From contig NC_092054.1 of NCBI RefSeq assembly GCF_003086295.3, forward strand, positions 15,201,878 through 15,265,877: a stretch of 64,000 nt of DNA, read 5' to 3'. Both the position numbers and the translations under genes were made by a program. The notes under the pieces were generated by a model that searched no databases, had not been told where the DNA came from, and saw nothing but the letters and a program-made list of their open reading frames with translations. Source of the DNA: Arachis hypogaea. Its lineage: Eukaryota; Streptophyta; Magnoliopsida; Fabales; Fabaceae. Numbering within the stretch: position 1 is the stretch's first letter; every line of letters starts with the position of its first letter. This document shows positions 1 through 12,753 of the stretch, piece by piece.

Positions 1-1555
1 AAAATTATAGATGGTTACTACTAACAGCCGATTTAGCAATCAAAATAAAGTCGTCATTTAGGACTTTATATATAAATAATTAAATAGTGATGGACTTAGA
101 CTTAATTTGGTAAAATTTTTTAAAAAAATGTTTGTATTTTTCAAAAATATAAACACCTTATTTTACGTTTGGTAAATTAAAGAAACTTATGTATTTATGC
201 TTGCAGTTTTTAAAAGTTAGAGGTATTTTTAAAAGCACTTAAGAGAAATTTTTTAAAATTGATTTATACTTATCAAAGTTAAAAAGTCTAATATAACCTC
301 GTACATTAATTAATATTCAAATTTAATTCTTACGTAATTAATGTCAATTATAATATTTTTAAATTTTATAAATTATTTTAGTAAATGCATTTAATTTGTT
401 GTTGCTTATACTTATTAAAAATTATTTTTAATTTAATTTACCAAATACAAATATTATAACTTCTAAAAAAATTAACTTTTTATAAACTATTTTTCAAAAA
501 TAAAAATTTTACTAAATTAAGTTTTAGTTTGTCATTGGTTTAAAAGCCCTTACTTAAAAATCAGTCATTAAATATAATTTAGTGACCAAAATTTTAGTAA
601 TCATCTAAGTCGTTTGCTATCTCAATAATTTTTTATAATATGAATATATAATATGTTAATATGTCATTATTTAACAGATGAAATAAAGATCAATTTAGAT
701 ATGACTATATTTTTTAAAAAATTAATTTAAAATATCTATCCTTTCAAAAACGAAATTAACAAGTATAAATTTTTAAGCATTATTCTATATCATGTGTTTG
801 ACTAATCTATATTGAAATTAAACTTGGCACAAATAAGACGAAAGTTTAAAGATGATTCATTACATCGTGCACTTTGATTTGTGGCATCCATTAGAGTAGC
901 CAATTACTGTCATCCGTTCCAACTCGTTTTCATGACAAAAAAGAGAAAAGAAAAAGATAAAATCTATGCCTAAAGTCTAAACAGGATGTCATTAGTTTCT
1001 ACTACTTTTGATTTTTAAGTTTTTAATTATATTTCTCTCTGTGTAAAACATTTTCTTTTTGGCTGGTCTTTGTAAAACATTGAAAATTTTCTTCTTATGC
1101 ATCGTAACGCATTGAACTGTATGCCTTTGAATTGTGGACGAAGAATGATAGAAAAGTATGAGAATTTATTATTTTTATCTATCAATTTCTATTTTTATTT
1201 ATAATAATATTATAAGAATATAATTTTTTAAAATTATGTTGGTTTTATCTAGATATTATAAATTATTACAGAAAAAATTTATAAAATTAAACTACTTTTA
1301 TAAAAAAATTGTAGGAAATAAAAATTTTCGTCCATTAAAAAAATCAGGATCTCTATAGATAAAAAAAATTAAATAATAAATTTTTTAGTTATTATTTTCA
1401 TGTGGAAGAATTTAATTTTTTACTAATAATTAATTCTAATATTTATTATCTAAAACTCGAAAGAATTTAATGTGTATACTTCTATATTTGATTAGATGTT
1501 AAATTTATTGTATAAATAAAAATAATTAATTTTTATGTTTATTATTTAAAAATAA
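1..1555. other. AT-rich intergenic sequence, no gene seen
   Basis: No reading frame with recognisable domains. The sequence is strongly AT-rich, with degenerate poly-purine and poly-pyrimidine stretches. Positions about 110-540 resemble AT-rich sequence seen again near 31300-31640 and 33850-34210, so part of it is probably an old dispersed repeat. Confidence 0.5.
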
Positions 1556-1560
1556 TATTG

Positions 1561-1598
1561 TCTCTCTCTCCCTCTCTCTCGTCCTCCCTCTCTCTCTT

Positions 1599-1624
<26 letters not shown>
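1561..1624. repeat. Compound microsatellite (CT)n-(TA)n
   Basis: A CT/CCT-rich tract (1561-1597) runs directly into about 13 TA units (1599-1624). Simple-sequence repeat; no other function visible. Confidence 0.9.
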
Positions 1625-1630
<6 letters not shown>

Positions 1631-3055
1631 GATATCAGTATAAAAAAATTATATTGATAATTATAAAATTAACTTAGAATAATTTTTTTTAAATAATTAA
1701 ATCTTGATTCTAATTATTAATCACAACATTAATATTCTCTCCAGATTATATGTAATAAATATTTGAAAGAAGAAAAATAAAAATATAAATTAAAAAAATA
1801 AGCGGTAAAAATTTAAATCTAAGTAAAAACTAATTAAAAAAGTATACATATAATAATAATATTTTTATGTGAATAATATTATTAAATTATTTTTTAATTA
1901 TATTTTGTTATAAATTTAATGTATTCTTTATAATTTTATAATTTTATTTGAATTATATTATTAGTTAATTTTATTTTTTGTAAAACAGAAAAAAAGATAG
2001 AAAGAGATAGCAAATGGGAGAAAAAGGGAGAGAAAGATAAAGAAAAAAAAGAGATAAAATTTGTTGATTTGGAAAGAAAAATTTTTATTTTAATGAAATA
2101 ATATCCCGTAACATTTTAGTTTGTCAAATTAGTAATATAAAATATAAATTATAAGTTGTATAAAGTGTGAGAAAGGTAGAGAGAAATAGAGAAGGATAGA
2201 GGAGTAGATAAGAAGATGGAGAAATAGAATTTATTAATTTTAGAAAAAAATATTTTATCTCAATTTTAATGAAATAGTGTTATGTGATATATTTTAGTTG
2301 TTAAATTAATATAATATAACTATATTTTAATTTTAGTTGCAAATAGAAAATATCATATTATATATTTTGATTGTCAAATTTATAATTAATCATATATATA
2401 TAAAAGAGATAGTTAGAATGGATAAAAAAATGAGATAGAAAAAGAGTCAAAAGAATAGAGAGGAGGAGAGAATTATTTAATTTTTTAAAGAAAATATTTA
2501 ATTTCAGTTGCAATAAAAGAGTGATATATATTACATTTTAATTATAAAATTAGTAATATATAATAGATAATTAAAATATAGGCTAAAATATATTATTAAA
2601 TTACTAAATTAAAATAATTAAATTAATAATTAAAAATAATAAATTTTAACAGTTCTCTGGAATTTTTTATTGTGGACAACATCATTAAATGTGATCACAA
2701 TATAAATTTTAACAGTTCTCTGCTACTTCTCTACAATTTTAGCATTATAAACTTATTCACATAAATTAACTGCGATGAAGTCACATGATTAGGACTATAG
2801 AAGAAAAATTCTCGTTCAAGAAAACAAAAGTCAAACGGTACTTACAAATTTCAGAAAATATTTTTTAGATCTAAAACTAAGAAAGAAATTAGATAAACTA
2901 CATGTTGAACTATTATCTGAAAAAATGCACAATTATAGATTACAAAGAATCTTTTAACATAAAAACAAAAATAAATTATCTATTTTATTTTTAAACCTAT
3001 ACAATAAGTGCTGCAATACAGAAAAATATCTGCTCTTTTTTTCTGAGTAGACTTA
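1625..3055. other. AT-rich intergenic sequence, no gene seen
   Basis: Imperfect, purine-rich repeated blocks (runs of gagata/gagaaag) near 1990-2060, 2165-2225 and 2400-2470 alternate with AT-rich sequence. They look like a degenerated local tandem duplication of about 170-240 bp. No coding potential seen. Confidence 0.4.
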
Positions 3056-4090
3056 ATAGTGATGCGAATTTTACACCACAAACTATTAATAAATGTATCG
3101 AGTCGTATTAAGTAATAAACTCACACTGAGTGAATATCAATTCCACAAAGATTAATAGACTAAGCAAGTAATGATTGACTAATTATTCTAATTAGACAAG
3201 TAAAAATTAAGAGTTTTGAATATCAAATAGCATAGAAGATAGTAAATTGAAGAATGAAAACAATAAACATGTGAGAGAATAATATGAAAAGTGAGTTAAG
3301 ACTTTGAGATGTTTAAATTTTCGAATTAACAATCATTATCAACTATCTTGATCATACAAACATTTAGTTCACGGCAAACTCTGAGTGATTGAATTCCAAT
3401 TTTTTAGTAATACAATCTCTTCTAACTCAACCAACTGTCAATTCTTTGATCAATCAATTGTGTTAAAAGGTTAAGTTCAAATTCTAGTGTATATACCACA
3501 CAATCTCTAAGAACCCATAAATAATCCAATTATATACGTATCACATTAAATTCAGATAATTGAAGAATTATGAGAAAAGGGTTTCAACTTTTAATTTCAG
3601 TTATTTAACTTTTCTAAAATTTAAAGGAATTCAATTTAGATTAGTGTTATTTTCTAATATACTATAATTCGTAGGATGAAGGACGAAACCAATTTATAAA
3701 CAGAAATTAATGTATTAATCAAGACTAGAAAAACAAATAGTATTAATCCATTAAATTAAATAGAACTCCTAACCTTAACAATGGAGTTTAATGGCTCATG
3801 GTTAAGAGAAAATCCTAAAGTGTGAAAAATGTGTCAAAACTAAAAGTGCAGAAGTTGAGTAGCGAATAGCCCGCGGGACAAATCTTTTCTCTTTTTATAT
3901 CAAATCCTAATTGATACTAAAAACTTAAATAAAAACTTAATAGTATATTTTCTAATAATTTCTATTTGATTTAAAAAAATCAAATAATAACTTCTGTTGC
4001 TGATTGCGTGAGGACGTGGGGACCATGACCAAATACGCTGCTGGCGCTAAACGTCGGTAATGTGGCGTTTAGCGCCACCTATCCCGAGAA
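3056..4090. repeat. Degenerate dispersed repeat (probable retrotransposon relic)
   Basis: The stretch beginning with the 'gatgcgaattttacaccac' block and the following 'agtcgtattaagtaataaac' / 'ccacaaagattaatag' blocks reads like a decayed copy of a repeat very common in legume genomes that usually sits in LTR-element non-coding sequence. Near 4040-4120 the motif 'ggcgtttagcgcca' and partial inverses of it occur, also typical of Arachis repeat DNA. There is no open frame. The assignment is from remembered pattern, not from alignment. Confidence 0.3.
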
Positions 4091-5618
4091 GAATGGTGAA
4101 TTTAACAGGTGTTTAGTGCCACTATGGCAAAGACTACAGTATAAGCTTCTCTTACTCCTTCTCTTCATGAAATTTGCCATTTTTTTCATCCAAATGCTAC
4201 CTGATATTAATAAAAGCTAAAACAACTCAAAGTAGCATATACTATGGTATAATTCAACAAAATCCTCTCATAGATCAACAAAATACCATACAAATCATAT
4301 AGATAGAAAAGATATCTATGATACTCATGCATCAATCAACTTTTTGACTCTGAAAATATTTTTATGGACGAAAAATTTTTTTTGTTAAATCTTTATCCCA
4401 AATCTATAACAATATATCCAAAACACTTATAAAGAGAACAAAACACCACAAAAATATTTTTTTTTATTTAAATTTGGATCAGATCTAGATCTCTAAAGAA
4501 ATCAAGAAAAAACACAAAAATAGTAGCTAGAAAAAAAGGATATGAAGGAGAGGAGAAAGACGGGTGAAAGAGAAAAGAGATAAAGAATTTGAACGGCAGA
4601 GTAGTGATGGTAGTGGGAGAAGTGACTAATGGATAGTGCGAATTCAGGTTATGAAAAACAAAGATAGTGAATGATAAGTAAAGAGAAAAAGAAAAGAAGG
4701 AGAGGAAAGAAGGAGATAAAGGACGTGAGGGTAGAAGAGAGGGAATGGTCACCGCAGCCTAGCAAAAAACGGCGGCAATGGCCCTCATAAAGCTTCGTGA
4801 TTTTATTCTTCTTTTTTGCGGAAGAGAGAGGATAACACCTTTAAAAATATTTTTCTATTATGATTAGGACCGTTAATAGACTCATTTTTAAGACTAAATT
4901 ATTGTCTTTATTTCTACAAATTTAAAATAAAAACTGTATTAAAAAAATATTCAAGTGCAATAAAAATATTTAAATATATTTAAATATTAATTTTATTTAT
5001 AAATAAATTTATTAATATTTTAAATTTTTATAATAAAAATTGTAATTTACTCATTTTCTATTTAATATAAAATCAATTTTGTTTATTCATAAATAAATTT
5101 ATTACCATTTTAAACTTTTATGATAAATAAAAATAATAATTTACTCATAATAAATTAAAATTTCAAGTCCCAACAGCTTTGTAAAACTCAGTTTGGAAAC
5201 CTTTCTTCGCGGTGAAATTATTTTGACTCGTATTATAAATAAGAGACATGACCGAAAAATAAATTAATGTTATATTTTTATTTGTTAAGTAAACAATTAG
5301 TCACACACACACACACAAAGTTAAAAATGGACATGAATTAAAATGAAAGGAGTATTCAATTTCAAAATAATAAGACAAGTAGGTCTTCGAAAAATTTTAG
5401 AATTGATTTATGAATTTAACATGAATATACTGTTAATGTAAAATAGTTTTACATATATATTTAATTATATAATATTATATCAACAAAAATAATTTCTTTT
5501 ATATTGACCATATGAATGATCATCCAAAAGAATGAATATAATTGCATGATAAAAAAAAAGTTTTACACTGTCAGTATATTAAAATTAAACTCTTGATTTA
5601 TAGGCCTCTAAGGAATAA
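4091..5618. other. Intergenic sequence, no gene seen
   Basis: The purine-rich stretch 4480-4750 gives a 94-residue Ser/Phe/Pro-rich frame on the opposite strand; I regard it as compositional and not as a gene. A short (CA)n tract lies at 5302-5317. Otherwise AT-rich non-coding. Confidence 0.5.
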
Positions 5619-6801
5619 CACTACAAAAAAAATATCGAATACCGTCAGATTTATTGGCAGATTTAGCAAGGGACGTTAATGGTGGATTTAGGAGTAAAAA
5701 TTCATCCCCAAAAAATTACTATTAGATTCCATAATCCATCCCTAAATCCGACGGTAAAAAGGGCGCGAAAATTTATTTTATAAGCGCTAATTTTATTATT
5801 GGATTTATCGTCGGAAATTTTCGACGATAATATGAATTAGTGAAACACTGCGTTTTTTGACAATAACCAACACTTTACCGTCAGATTTTTTCGTCGATAA
5901 ATCCGATGATAAAATTGAGCTAAATTCGAATTCAGAAATCCTACCCCTCACTTCTGCAACTTCTTTGCCAACAACCTCTGCACTTCCATATTGAGGACTT
6001 CATCTGCCTCTATCACCAGCCCTGTCGATCCCGATCGAGAACAGTGTCGATTTGAGGGAATAGATACGTACAGAATCTCACGCATAGCCTTCACCAACAG
6101 GCTCAGCAGCTGCAACAATCTGAGGAGAGGTATAATGAGATCCTCACATGCGTGTCAGATACAAATTCTCTCTGGATGGAGTTTAGGCAAGAACCGGAGC
6201 GGATTCAGCGGATGCAATAACAGATGGTAGTGTACCACGAACAGATACGCGTTGGTGGTAGCGGCGCTGCTGGAGAGGTACCGACATCACCACCTAGATC
6301 GCTGTCTCAGTAGGATCAGGGGGATGACGATGACAACGACGATCAGGATCCATAGTGATTAGGATTTTGTTTTGCTCTTTTGATTGTATGTTATTTATTT
6401 GACTTTTTATTCTATACATACACTTGAGATTTAATAAAATCCTTCTTTAATTTTCATTATTTAGAGTTTGACAACTAATTGTGTTAAAAAATTTAAAAAT
6501 AAAAAGAATTGAATATACTATCGAATTTACTGAATAAAAAATTCGACGGTAAGTCGGTGTGAAATATAGTGAGGCGCCAAAATTATTGACAAAAATATTT
6601 TTATGGTCAAAGAATCTACTGGTAATTACCGTTAAATTGATTCCAGTAAAAATAAATTTGACGGTAATATGTTTACCGATGAAGATAAATCTAACGATAA
6701 TATATTTTCTGACGATAAATATGATAATAATATATTTATTAGCAAATTATTTTCGTTATTCCGCCAATAAATTTAATAATATTTAATATTTTTTTGTAGT
6801 G
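5619..6801. mobile_element. Non-autonomous CACTA (En/Spm) transposon
   Basis: The element begins CACTACAAAAAAAATAT and ends in the inverse, TTTTTTTGTAGTG. About 40 bp of imperfect terminal inverted repeat can be aligned, including the shared 'atttattggc' block. It is flanked by a 3-bp target duplication, TAA (5616-5618 and 6802-6804), the size expected for CACTA elements. Subterminal copies of 'ccgtcagatt'/'tcgtcgataa' motifs occur in both orientations (for example 5640-5660, 5810-5830, 5880-5910), as expected for transposase-binding sites in this superfamily. At 1.18 kb it cannot encode a full transposase. Confidence 0.88.
6060..6356 (+). pseudogene. Remnant of En/Spm-type transposon protein C-terminus
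   Basis: Read in the frame of the CAACAGGCTCAGCAG block (about 6100), the strand gives a Gln/Glu-rich coiled-coil-like stretch (QQAQQLQQSEERYNEIL, then EFRQEP...RIQRMQ), a Gly/Ala/Pro-rich linker and a terminal acidic run (DDDDNDDQDP) before a stop at about 6354. This layout resembles the tail of plant Ptta/En/Spm-family transposon proteins. Two in-frame stops (about 6216 and 6310) show it is dead. It is the only coding trace inside the CACTA element. The family call rests on composition and layout, not on a catalytic motif. Confidence 0.4.
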
Positions 6802-7077
6802 TAACAAATTATTTTATTTTTTATAATTTTTTATAAATTTAATAATATTATTTTTCTGCTTCTATTTTATTATTATTTTGATGCTTATATTTTTTTCTAT
6901 GTTTATATGAGGGATGGCCGCCTTTAACTTATATTTCTATAGTTTCACAGTTTTTATTACTTTGAAAAATTAAAAAAGACAGTCTAATATAATTATTTTT
7001 TTTAAGAGAGTAGATGATTTTTTTTTTCATTCTACAAAAAAAATAGACAAATGCTATACCTATATTTAAAAATTTAA

Positions 7078-7427
7078 GGTTTAATTATTCGGTGAGTTTT
7101 TATATTTTTATTAAATTTTTAATTAGATCTTTATTTTTTTTAATTGAGTCTTTATACTATATCAAATTTTATAGTTAAGTTCTTACCGTGATAAAAATAC
7201 TGTAATTAACAGAATATTCCGTTAAGCAAAATAAATATGCCCAATACTTGACTGAATATTCTATATAGTTTAACTGAATATTCTGTTAATTTCAACGTTT
7301 TTGTCACGATAGAAACTTAATTACAAAATCTAATATGGTATAGAGACCTAATTGAAAAGAAAAAAAAAGTATAGGGACCTAATTGAAAATTTGAGGAAAT
7401 TATAGAAACCGACAGAGTAATTAAACC
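7078..7427. mobile_element. Mutator-type MITE
   Basis: A 350-bp element starts GGTTTAATTATTC and ends in the inverse (AGAGTAATTAAACC). The arms continue inward through 'ggacctaattgaaaa' and 'gaatattc' blocks, so most of the element can fold back on itself. The flanks carry a 9-bp direct repeat with one mismatch (AAAATTTAA at 7069-7077, AATATTTAA at 7428-7436), the length typical of Mutator insertions. The termini match those of the larger Pack-MULE at 46015-48227, so the two belong to one family. Confidence 0.8.
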
Positions 7428-7436
7428 AATATTTAA

Positions 7437-8097
7437 TTATTCAAAAAAGTATGAGAAGTTCTAGGAGGCCAGCAAATTTTGTGATTTATAGTCATCAATT
7501 AGCTATCATTAGTATTTTTAATAATATAAAATTACATCTAATGGTATAAAATTACTCACTTTTATTTTGTTGATTAAGTATTGCCAAATTTTAATAAAAA
7601 TACTAGTCTCCTATACTTTCTCAAAAAATAATACTTATTCAACACGTTCTACTTTTGCACTCCTAATTTTGTTAATTATAATTTACAATGAAATATTTAT
7701 ACCGAGTTGCAAAGGTTAAATAATGTTTTAGTTCTTAAAATTTAGAATTAAAATTAAATTCATTTTTAACTTTTTTTTTTAATTCGAAATAATCTTTAAT
7801 GTTGCACTTTAAATTAAAATCATCTTTTAAAAATTTCTTGGACAAAAATATTCTTATCTTTGTTCTATATCTCCAATCCTTTTATCTACCACCATCATTA
7901 TTCTTACCAATAATATTACCATCACCAATTTTTTTTATTCCCACCAACTATAAACATTCAACAACAACAATACAATATTTAAATACAAACAATAATCTAT
8001 TTCATCGATCACCAAGAATAACACTAACAATAACCTTTTTCATTGCAACCTAATTTTTTAAATTCAACAATACAGTATTTATTTATTTTAAAGAAAG
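7437..8097. other. Intergenic sequence, no gene seen
   Basis: AT-rich non-coding DNA between the MITE and the copia array. A short Pro/Ser/Thr-rich frame at 7799-8053 has no recognisable domain and a composition explained by CA/CT-rich sequence. Confidence 0.5.
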
Positions 8098-8102
8098 AAA
8101 AA

Positions 8103-9934
8103 TGATGGTTTTTTAGTGGCTAAGAGAAGGGGGTTGAATCTTAGCCTCTTTTTGGCTTAGTAACACTTGCTAGTCTTTGAAACAATTTCTAAAAACTTTT
8201 TGATTTTTGTCTCATACCCAGCCACAAAACTTTTTCTTTTTATCTCGTAACCCGGCACGAGATATTTTCCAGTTTTATCTCCTATGCAGCAGAAACAGAA
8301 ATGGAGTAGAAGAGAGATAGAAAATCACACCACGAAGTATCCTGGTTCAGCTGCTAAGTGCAATGCAGCCTATATCCAGTCTCCATCACAACAATGATGG
8401 AATTTCACTATAATCATCATGATTATATACACCAATTCTCCCTAGGAACTACCCTTCCTATCCGGGACAAGTCCAGAATCTAATCCCAATCCTGAACTTG
8501 ACTTGGTCACTGCCAAGCTTTCAACTGCTAAGTGCTAATCCAACTTGCAAGGGGATTCCCACAGAATCATGAAACACAACACAGATGTATAAAGGACCTC
8601 TAAGGACATCTATGGCTTTTTCTTTTAATTTTTCACTCTCTGCCTTTTTCCACTCTATGACTTTTTCTTACAAACCTCACTGTTTGCCTTTTTTCATGAG
8701 ACTCAAGACAGACAAAATTAAACAGAAAATTACAAAACAGAAAATATTGAAGGAGAAGAACTTCTGTTAGCTTAGGTAGCTATGAGAACTCTGTGCCTTT
8801 CACTCTCACTCCTTGCTTCAAGCCCTGGCTGTTCTCCCTTATTTATAGAAGGGGAAGCCTCCACGGTTGAAACCATTTAACCAAGCTAAACTTCTTCTTA
8901 TTCAAGTAAAACCGGTTCGGCCAGAGAGAGAGGAGAGGAAACTGAATGTAAAACCCAACATGCAATTACCTCTGTGTCTTCCCTTTACACCAAACTTCAC
9001 CAATCCGAGCCATCCATCTTGACTTGTACTCCTAGAAGGATCCCTAGCCCTTGATGCTTCTTGATGTATGACAGCTCCTTCTTCTCCACTTTTACTTCCT
9101 CCTTCACGTAGCCTTCCTAGCTACCTTCTGTGATGAGTGAACACAAAGTAGAGACGAGCCATGCCTCTGAGATCTTCTTCCTCTGACCGAAATCTTCTTC
9201 TTCCATTTTTGGTATGGAGAAGCTGAGATCTCTTCACCAAATCTTACCATTTGTGGTGAAAATCTCAGCCACAACATACTTTTTGTTTTCTTTTTCTTGC
9301 CATCATTACAATGGGCTTGTTACTTGCTTATTCTTCTCTTCGGTAGCTTGCCATAGCTTCCATACTTTTTCTCTGAAATGACCGAATGAAGAAGAAAGAA
9401 GAAAGAGAAGAGAGATGACTTTGAAATGCTTTTAGTGAAGCTAGGAAAGAGAATGAAATGAATTAATTGTTTCGAAACCCAAGCCTAGAAGCGTGTAGTA
9501 CACTTAAGGCAATCACATCAATTTTTTGATTTTCTCTTTCCTATTTCCAATGTTTGCATTAAGTGCAATGAAACATAATTTGAAATCCATCCAAAGATGC
9601 ATATGATATCCGTGGAAACATGCATGGATCTCTCTTTCTCATTTTTTCAATTTGGACCAAGCTAGTGGATCTGTCCATCAAAGTTAATTTGGGCTAATAA
9701 ATATCAAATCTGGCCCAACAAGGATAATAATAAATCAGCCATAACAATTTCACACCAAGGCTGAAAAACTTATCCCAATGGGCTTGTTATATTTCAGCCC
9801 AACAGCAAAAACCTGCATAGGAAAATTATTTTAATTAGCACATATGGATTAAAACCAAATTAATAATTTTGTAACTAATTATTTTAATAATGTTTGATCA
9901 TCATCAATTTAAATTAGAGTTTTTCAAACTCATC
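8103..9934 (-). repeat. LTR 1 (3' LTR of copy B)
   Basis: A 1832-bp long terminal repeat with ends TGATG...CATCA. A TATA-like box on the - strand (complement of 'ttatttata', about 8839-8847) would drive transcription leftward. Short frames inside it (for example 8585-8770) recur in the other LTRs and are not genes. Confidence 0.92.
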
Positions 9935-9945
9935 AATCTCCTCCT
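9935..9945 (-). other. Polypurine tract, copy B
   Basis: On the - strand this reads AAGGAGGAGAT, immediately upstream of the 3' LTR start. It is the expected position and composition for the plus-strand primer of a copia element; one purine differs from the copy A tract. Confidence 0.8.
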
Positions 9946-10793
9946 TGATGACAAACATTATTTAAAAAAAATTGAAGTGGAAAGAGATTAAAGATTAGAG
10001 TACTCCCTTTGAATACTTGGATTCCTTCCTTTCCAATTGTTACATGACTCCCCCTTAATGTATGCTATTTTACCAAGGGAAGCTTTAGCTGTAACTTTTG
10101 AAATCAAGCCTAAGGCAACTGTGTTATTCAACATATAAAATTCTGCAATGTTGAATAGCTTGATTTATGAGCAGAGTTGAGGATAAACAAATACTTAATT
10201 TGTTATCATAAAAAATTTTTTTGCTCAATCAAAATAATCAAAAACTAAAGCATGCTTGAGTACCTTCAGAGTACTTTTCAACATATATTAAAAACTCAAC
10301 ATACTTTGGATCAAACTAATTCTTGTAAAAAGCAGTTTCTTGCCAAAAGGATTTGCCAAACAAAAAATTACAATCTACGAAACTGTTTCAGGTCATCACC
10401 CAAACTGACTAAGATTTGCAGATTATTTAAACTAAACTTATCACAGCAAAAAACAGATCATTATAACCATAAACTTGCAAAATTAGTATAAAAAATAAAC
10501 ATAAATCAGAGCAACATAATCAGAACAGCACATGTACAGGGGTAATCATGAATTAACTTGATTTCAGCCCCTGTTTTTAGTTCTAACCACTTTTCAAGTA
10601 ACTTTTTCAATTTTTTTTCAGCTTTCCTCCCCCTTTTGTCATCAAAGGAGAACCTGCAAAAACACAATGATATGCAACAGATCCAAAATATAACTTGTAA
10701 CAAAATACCAAGTATCACAGTTCTAAAGTATCCATAACATCCTACAAAGTATCAAAATAAACAAACCCAGAAATCAACAATAAACATAGTGAT

Positions 10794-12185
10794 CAATCAT
10801 CAGATAAATTATACTCAGAGCCATCTGCATCATCATCATTGGCAGCCCCCCATCTCTTCTTCAAAATTCTGCAGCATTAGGCCAACCCTTTCTTGACACT
10901 TCATGCAAGCCCTTTCATTTTCAAATACTTGTTTACGAGCAGCCTTCTACGAATCCACCATCAGTTTAGACATGTTCAAAAACTCACTGAGTATTTCTCT
11001 TATTGACTCTGTTACTTTGGATGGCTCGGCCGGTCGGCTCTCTAGGTCACTGTCAGAGGGCATTGACTTTTTCCCTTTGGTGCCTTTCATTGTACTTGAA
11101 ACTCCTCATCCCTTAATGATTGAGACCTTATTCTCTACAGGTTCATTTGTTAGATCAACTTTAAAATATTCAAAAATGCTGGTGAGAAACATGCCATAGG
11201 GAAGGTTTGCCTTTTTGGTACTTTTAACAGCTTCCCACATATGCCTTATCATAAGGTATGCAAAAGAAATAGAAGAGGAAGTAATAATAGCAAAAAGCAC
11301 AAGAGAGTCAGAAATAGTTACTCTGTTGTGTGAGCCACTCTGTGGAGTCAGAATGAGTAATGATTCTGTGCAGCAATGAGTTTTCGGGACCGAGGGCCTT
11401 GTGAGTAGGGATGGTGCCATCCAAGCCAGACAAGTTCTCACAGATTTGTTGCAGGACAATCTTGTATGTGACTCCAACCTGAGAGTCCCATTTTTCAGAC
11501 ATGTACGCTCTTGGTCCCTCATCAGTGGAGCCTAGGGCAGTGCTGATTGTCTTCAACTTCAGAGTCATATATACTCACTTTACGTAGGAATGAATGGTAC
11601 TATCGATCAGCCTCATACTAGCATAAAATTCTCGTACCAATCCTGGGTAAACGGGTTTCTGAATATGGAGCAGAGGGGTCCATTTCAGATTCTCAAACAG
11701 AGGAGAGAAGTTGATTCCTTTGGCTGCAAGTGAGTCCAGATTCACTAGGTGTGAGACACACAAGTGTCGTTTCTCTAATACTTCCTTGTGGAACTCATAG
11801 GAGGCCCACGAATTGAATCTAGCTGGATCAAAGTACGAGGTTTGTTGAATTTATTTTTGAATTCCAATGATTCTAGATTGGCTGGTTCCCTCGTGTTGTG
11901 TAACACAAAGCTTTTGGTCTTCTGTGAACTTCGTCCAGGGGTTGCCTACTTCGGTGGTGAGGGAGGTGGTGAGGTGTGAGACTCCTCTTCCTCTTCAACC
12001 ACAGGTTCCATCTTTTTTCTTGATGAAGTCTTCGTTTCTATCACATTTCTTCTCATGGTGTCCGTTTGCTTGGATGATGGTGAGAGAGATTATGAAGATT
12101 TAGAACGAATGTGTATTTGAGGGGTGGAGAATTTTTTGGAGAGAAGAATTCGTTCACTTTTCCTTGGAGTAGTTTTCTTTTTCAT
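10794..12185 (-). pseudogene. Extra ORF (ORF3) between pol and 3' LTR, copy B
   Basis: Starts at ATG 12185 with a basic segment (MKKK..PRKSER), passes through a Ser/Pro/Glu-rich linker and then a globular region: FDPARFNS, FHKEVLE, PVYPGLVREFYASMRLI, SEKWDSQVGVTYKIVLQQIC, LSGLDGTIPTHKALGPENSL, SDSLVLFAIITSSSISFAYL, IRHMWEAVKSTKKANLPYGM. It ends in an acidic tail (NDDDADGSEYNLSDD). This resembles the 'putative plant transposon protein' domain found in legume and other plant TE proteins; its biochemical role is unknown. Its position matches that of env-like ORFs of Sireviruses, but I see no convincing signal peptide or fusion segment. It is broken: a TGA where Gly is expected after SYVK (about 11574), a stop after SIIKG and others. 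Confidence 0.6.
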
Positions 12186-12329
12186 GATATTAAAAATGGA
12201 GAAGTGGAGAGGGGAAGGTGAAGAGAGAACCGAAGTGAGTGGAGAGATGTGGGAGGTTAGGGAAGCGTTAAATGCTAATTGGAGAGAGAAGTGGAGTAGT
12301 TATTACCCATTAAGGCGTGGTTATTAACC

Positions 12330-12753
12330 AGGGGAAGTTTTCTTTTTGTTTTAAAAACTGAAAGTTTGGCTCCTAGAATCAAGAGATGTGGGAAGAGAAA
12401 AGATTTGATTTGGCAATAACTTCTTCCAACAAGATTTGATAAGACAACTTCAAAAAAAATGTGATTAACACAAAGAGGAACTCAAAACGGGTCAGAGTAA
12501 GGTCAAAGAGATTTGGTGGGGCCCAAGATAATTAATGTCAGCGCAATCTCCCCCTGTATCATGGCCCATTCAATACATCCTAAAATTTGTCTCCTGCTTT
12601 CCTACGAGACAAAACCAACAGAATCAAAAAATTTCACAAATTATCAATAGAGCTTAAATCTATCATTCCCAAACTTTTTCTCAAAGAGTAGAATCTGTCT
12701 TCACAGAGGGGTTTTGTAAAAATGTCAGCAAGTTGGTCTTCAGATTTAACAAA
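12330..12753 (-). other. Non-coding spacer between pol and ORF3, copy B
   Basis: No open frame. The same spacer occurs in copy A (about 21100-21554) with high similarity, so it is part of the element. It may hold the leader of an ORF3 subgenomic or spliced transcript, but no signal can be proved. Confidence 0.4.

Noticed and set aside
4468..4752. 94-residue frame on the - strand, Ser/Phe/Pro-rich with hydrophobic runs
   Set aside because: Complement of a purine-rich tract; no domain, no promoter or splice context, and composition alone explains it.
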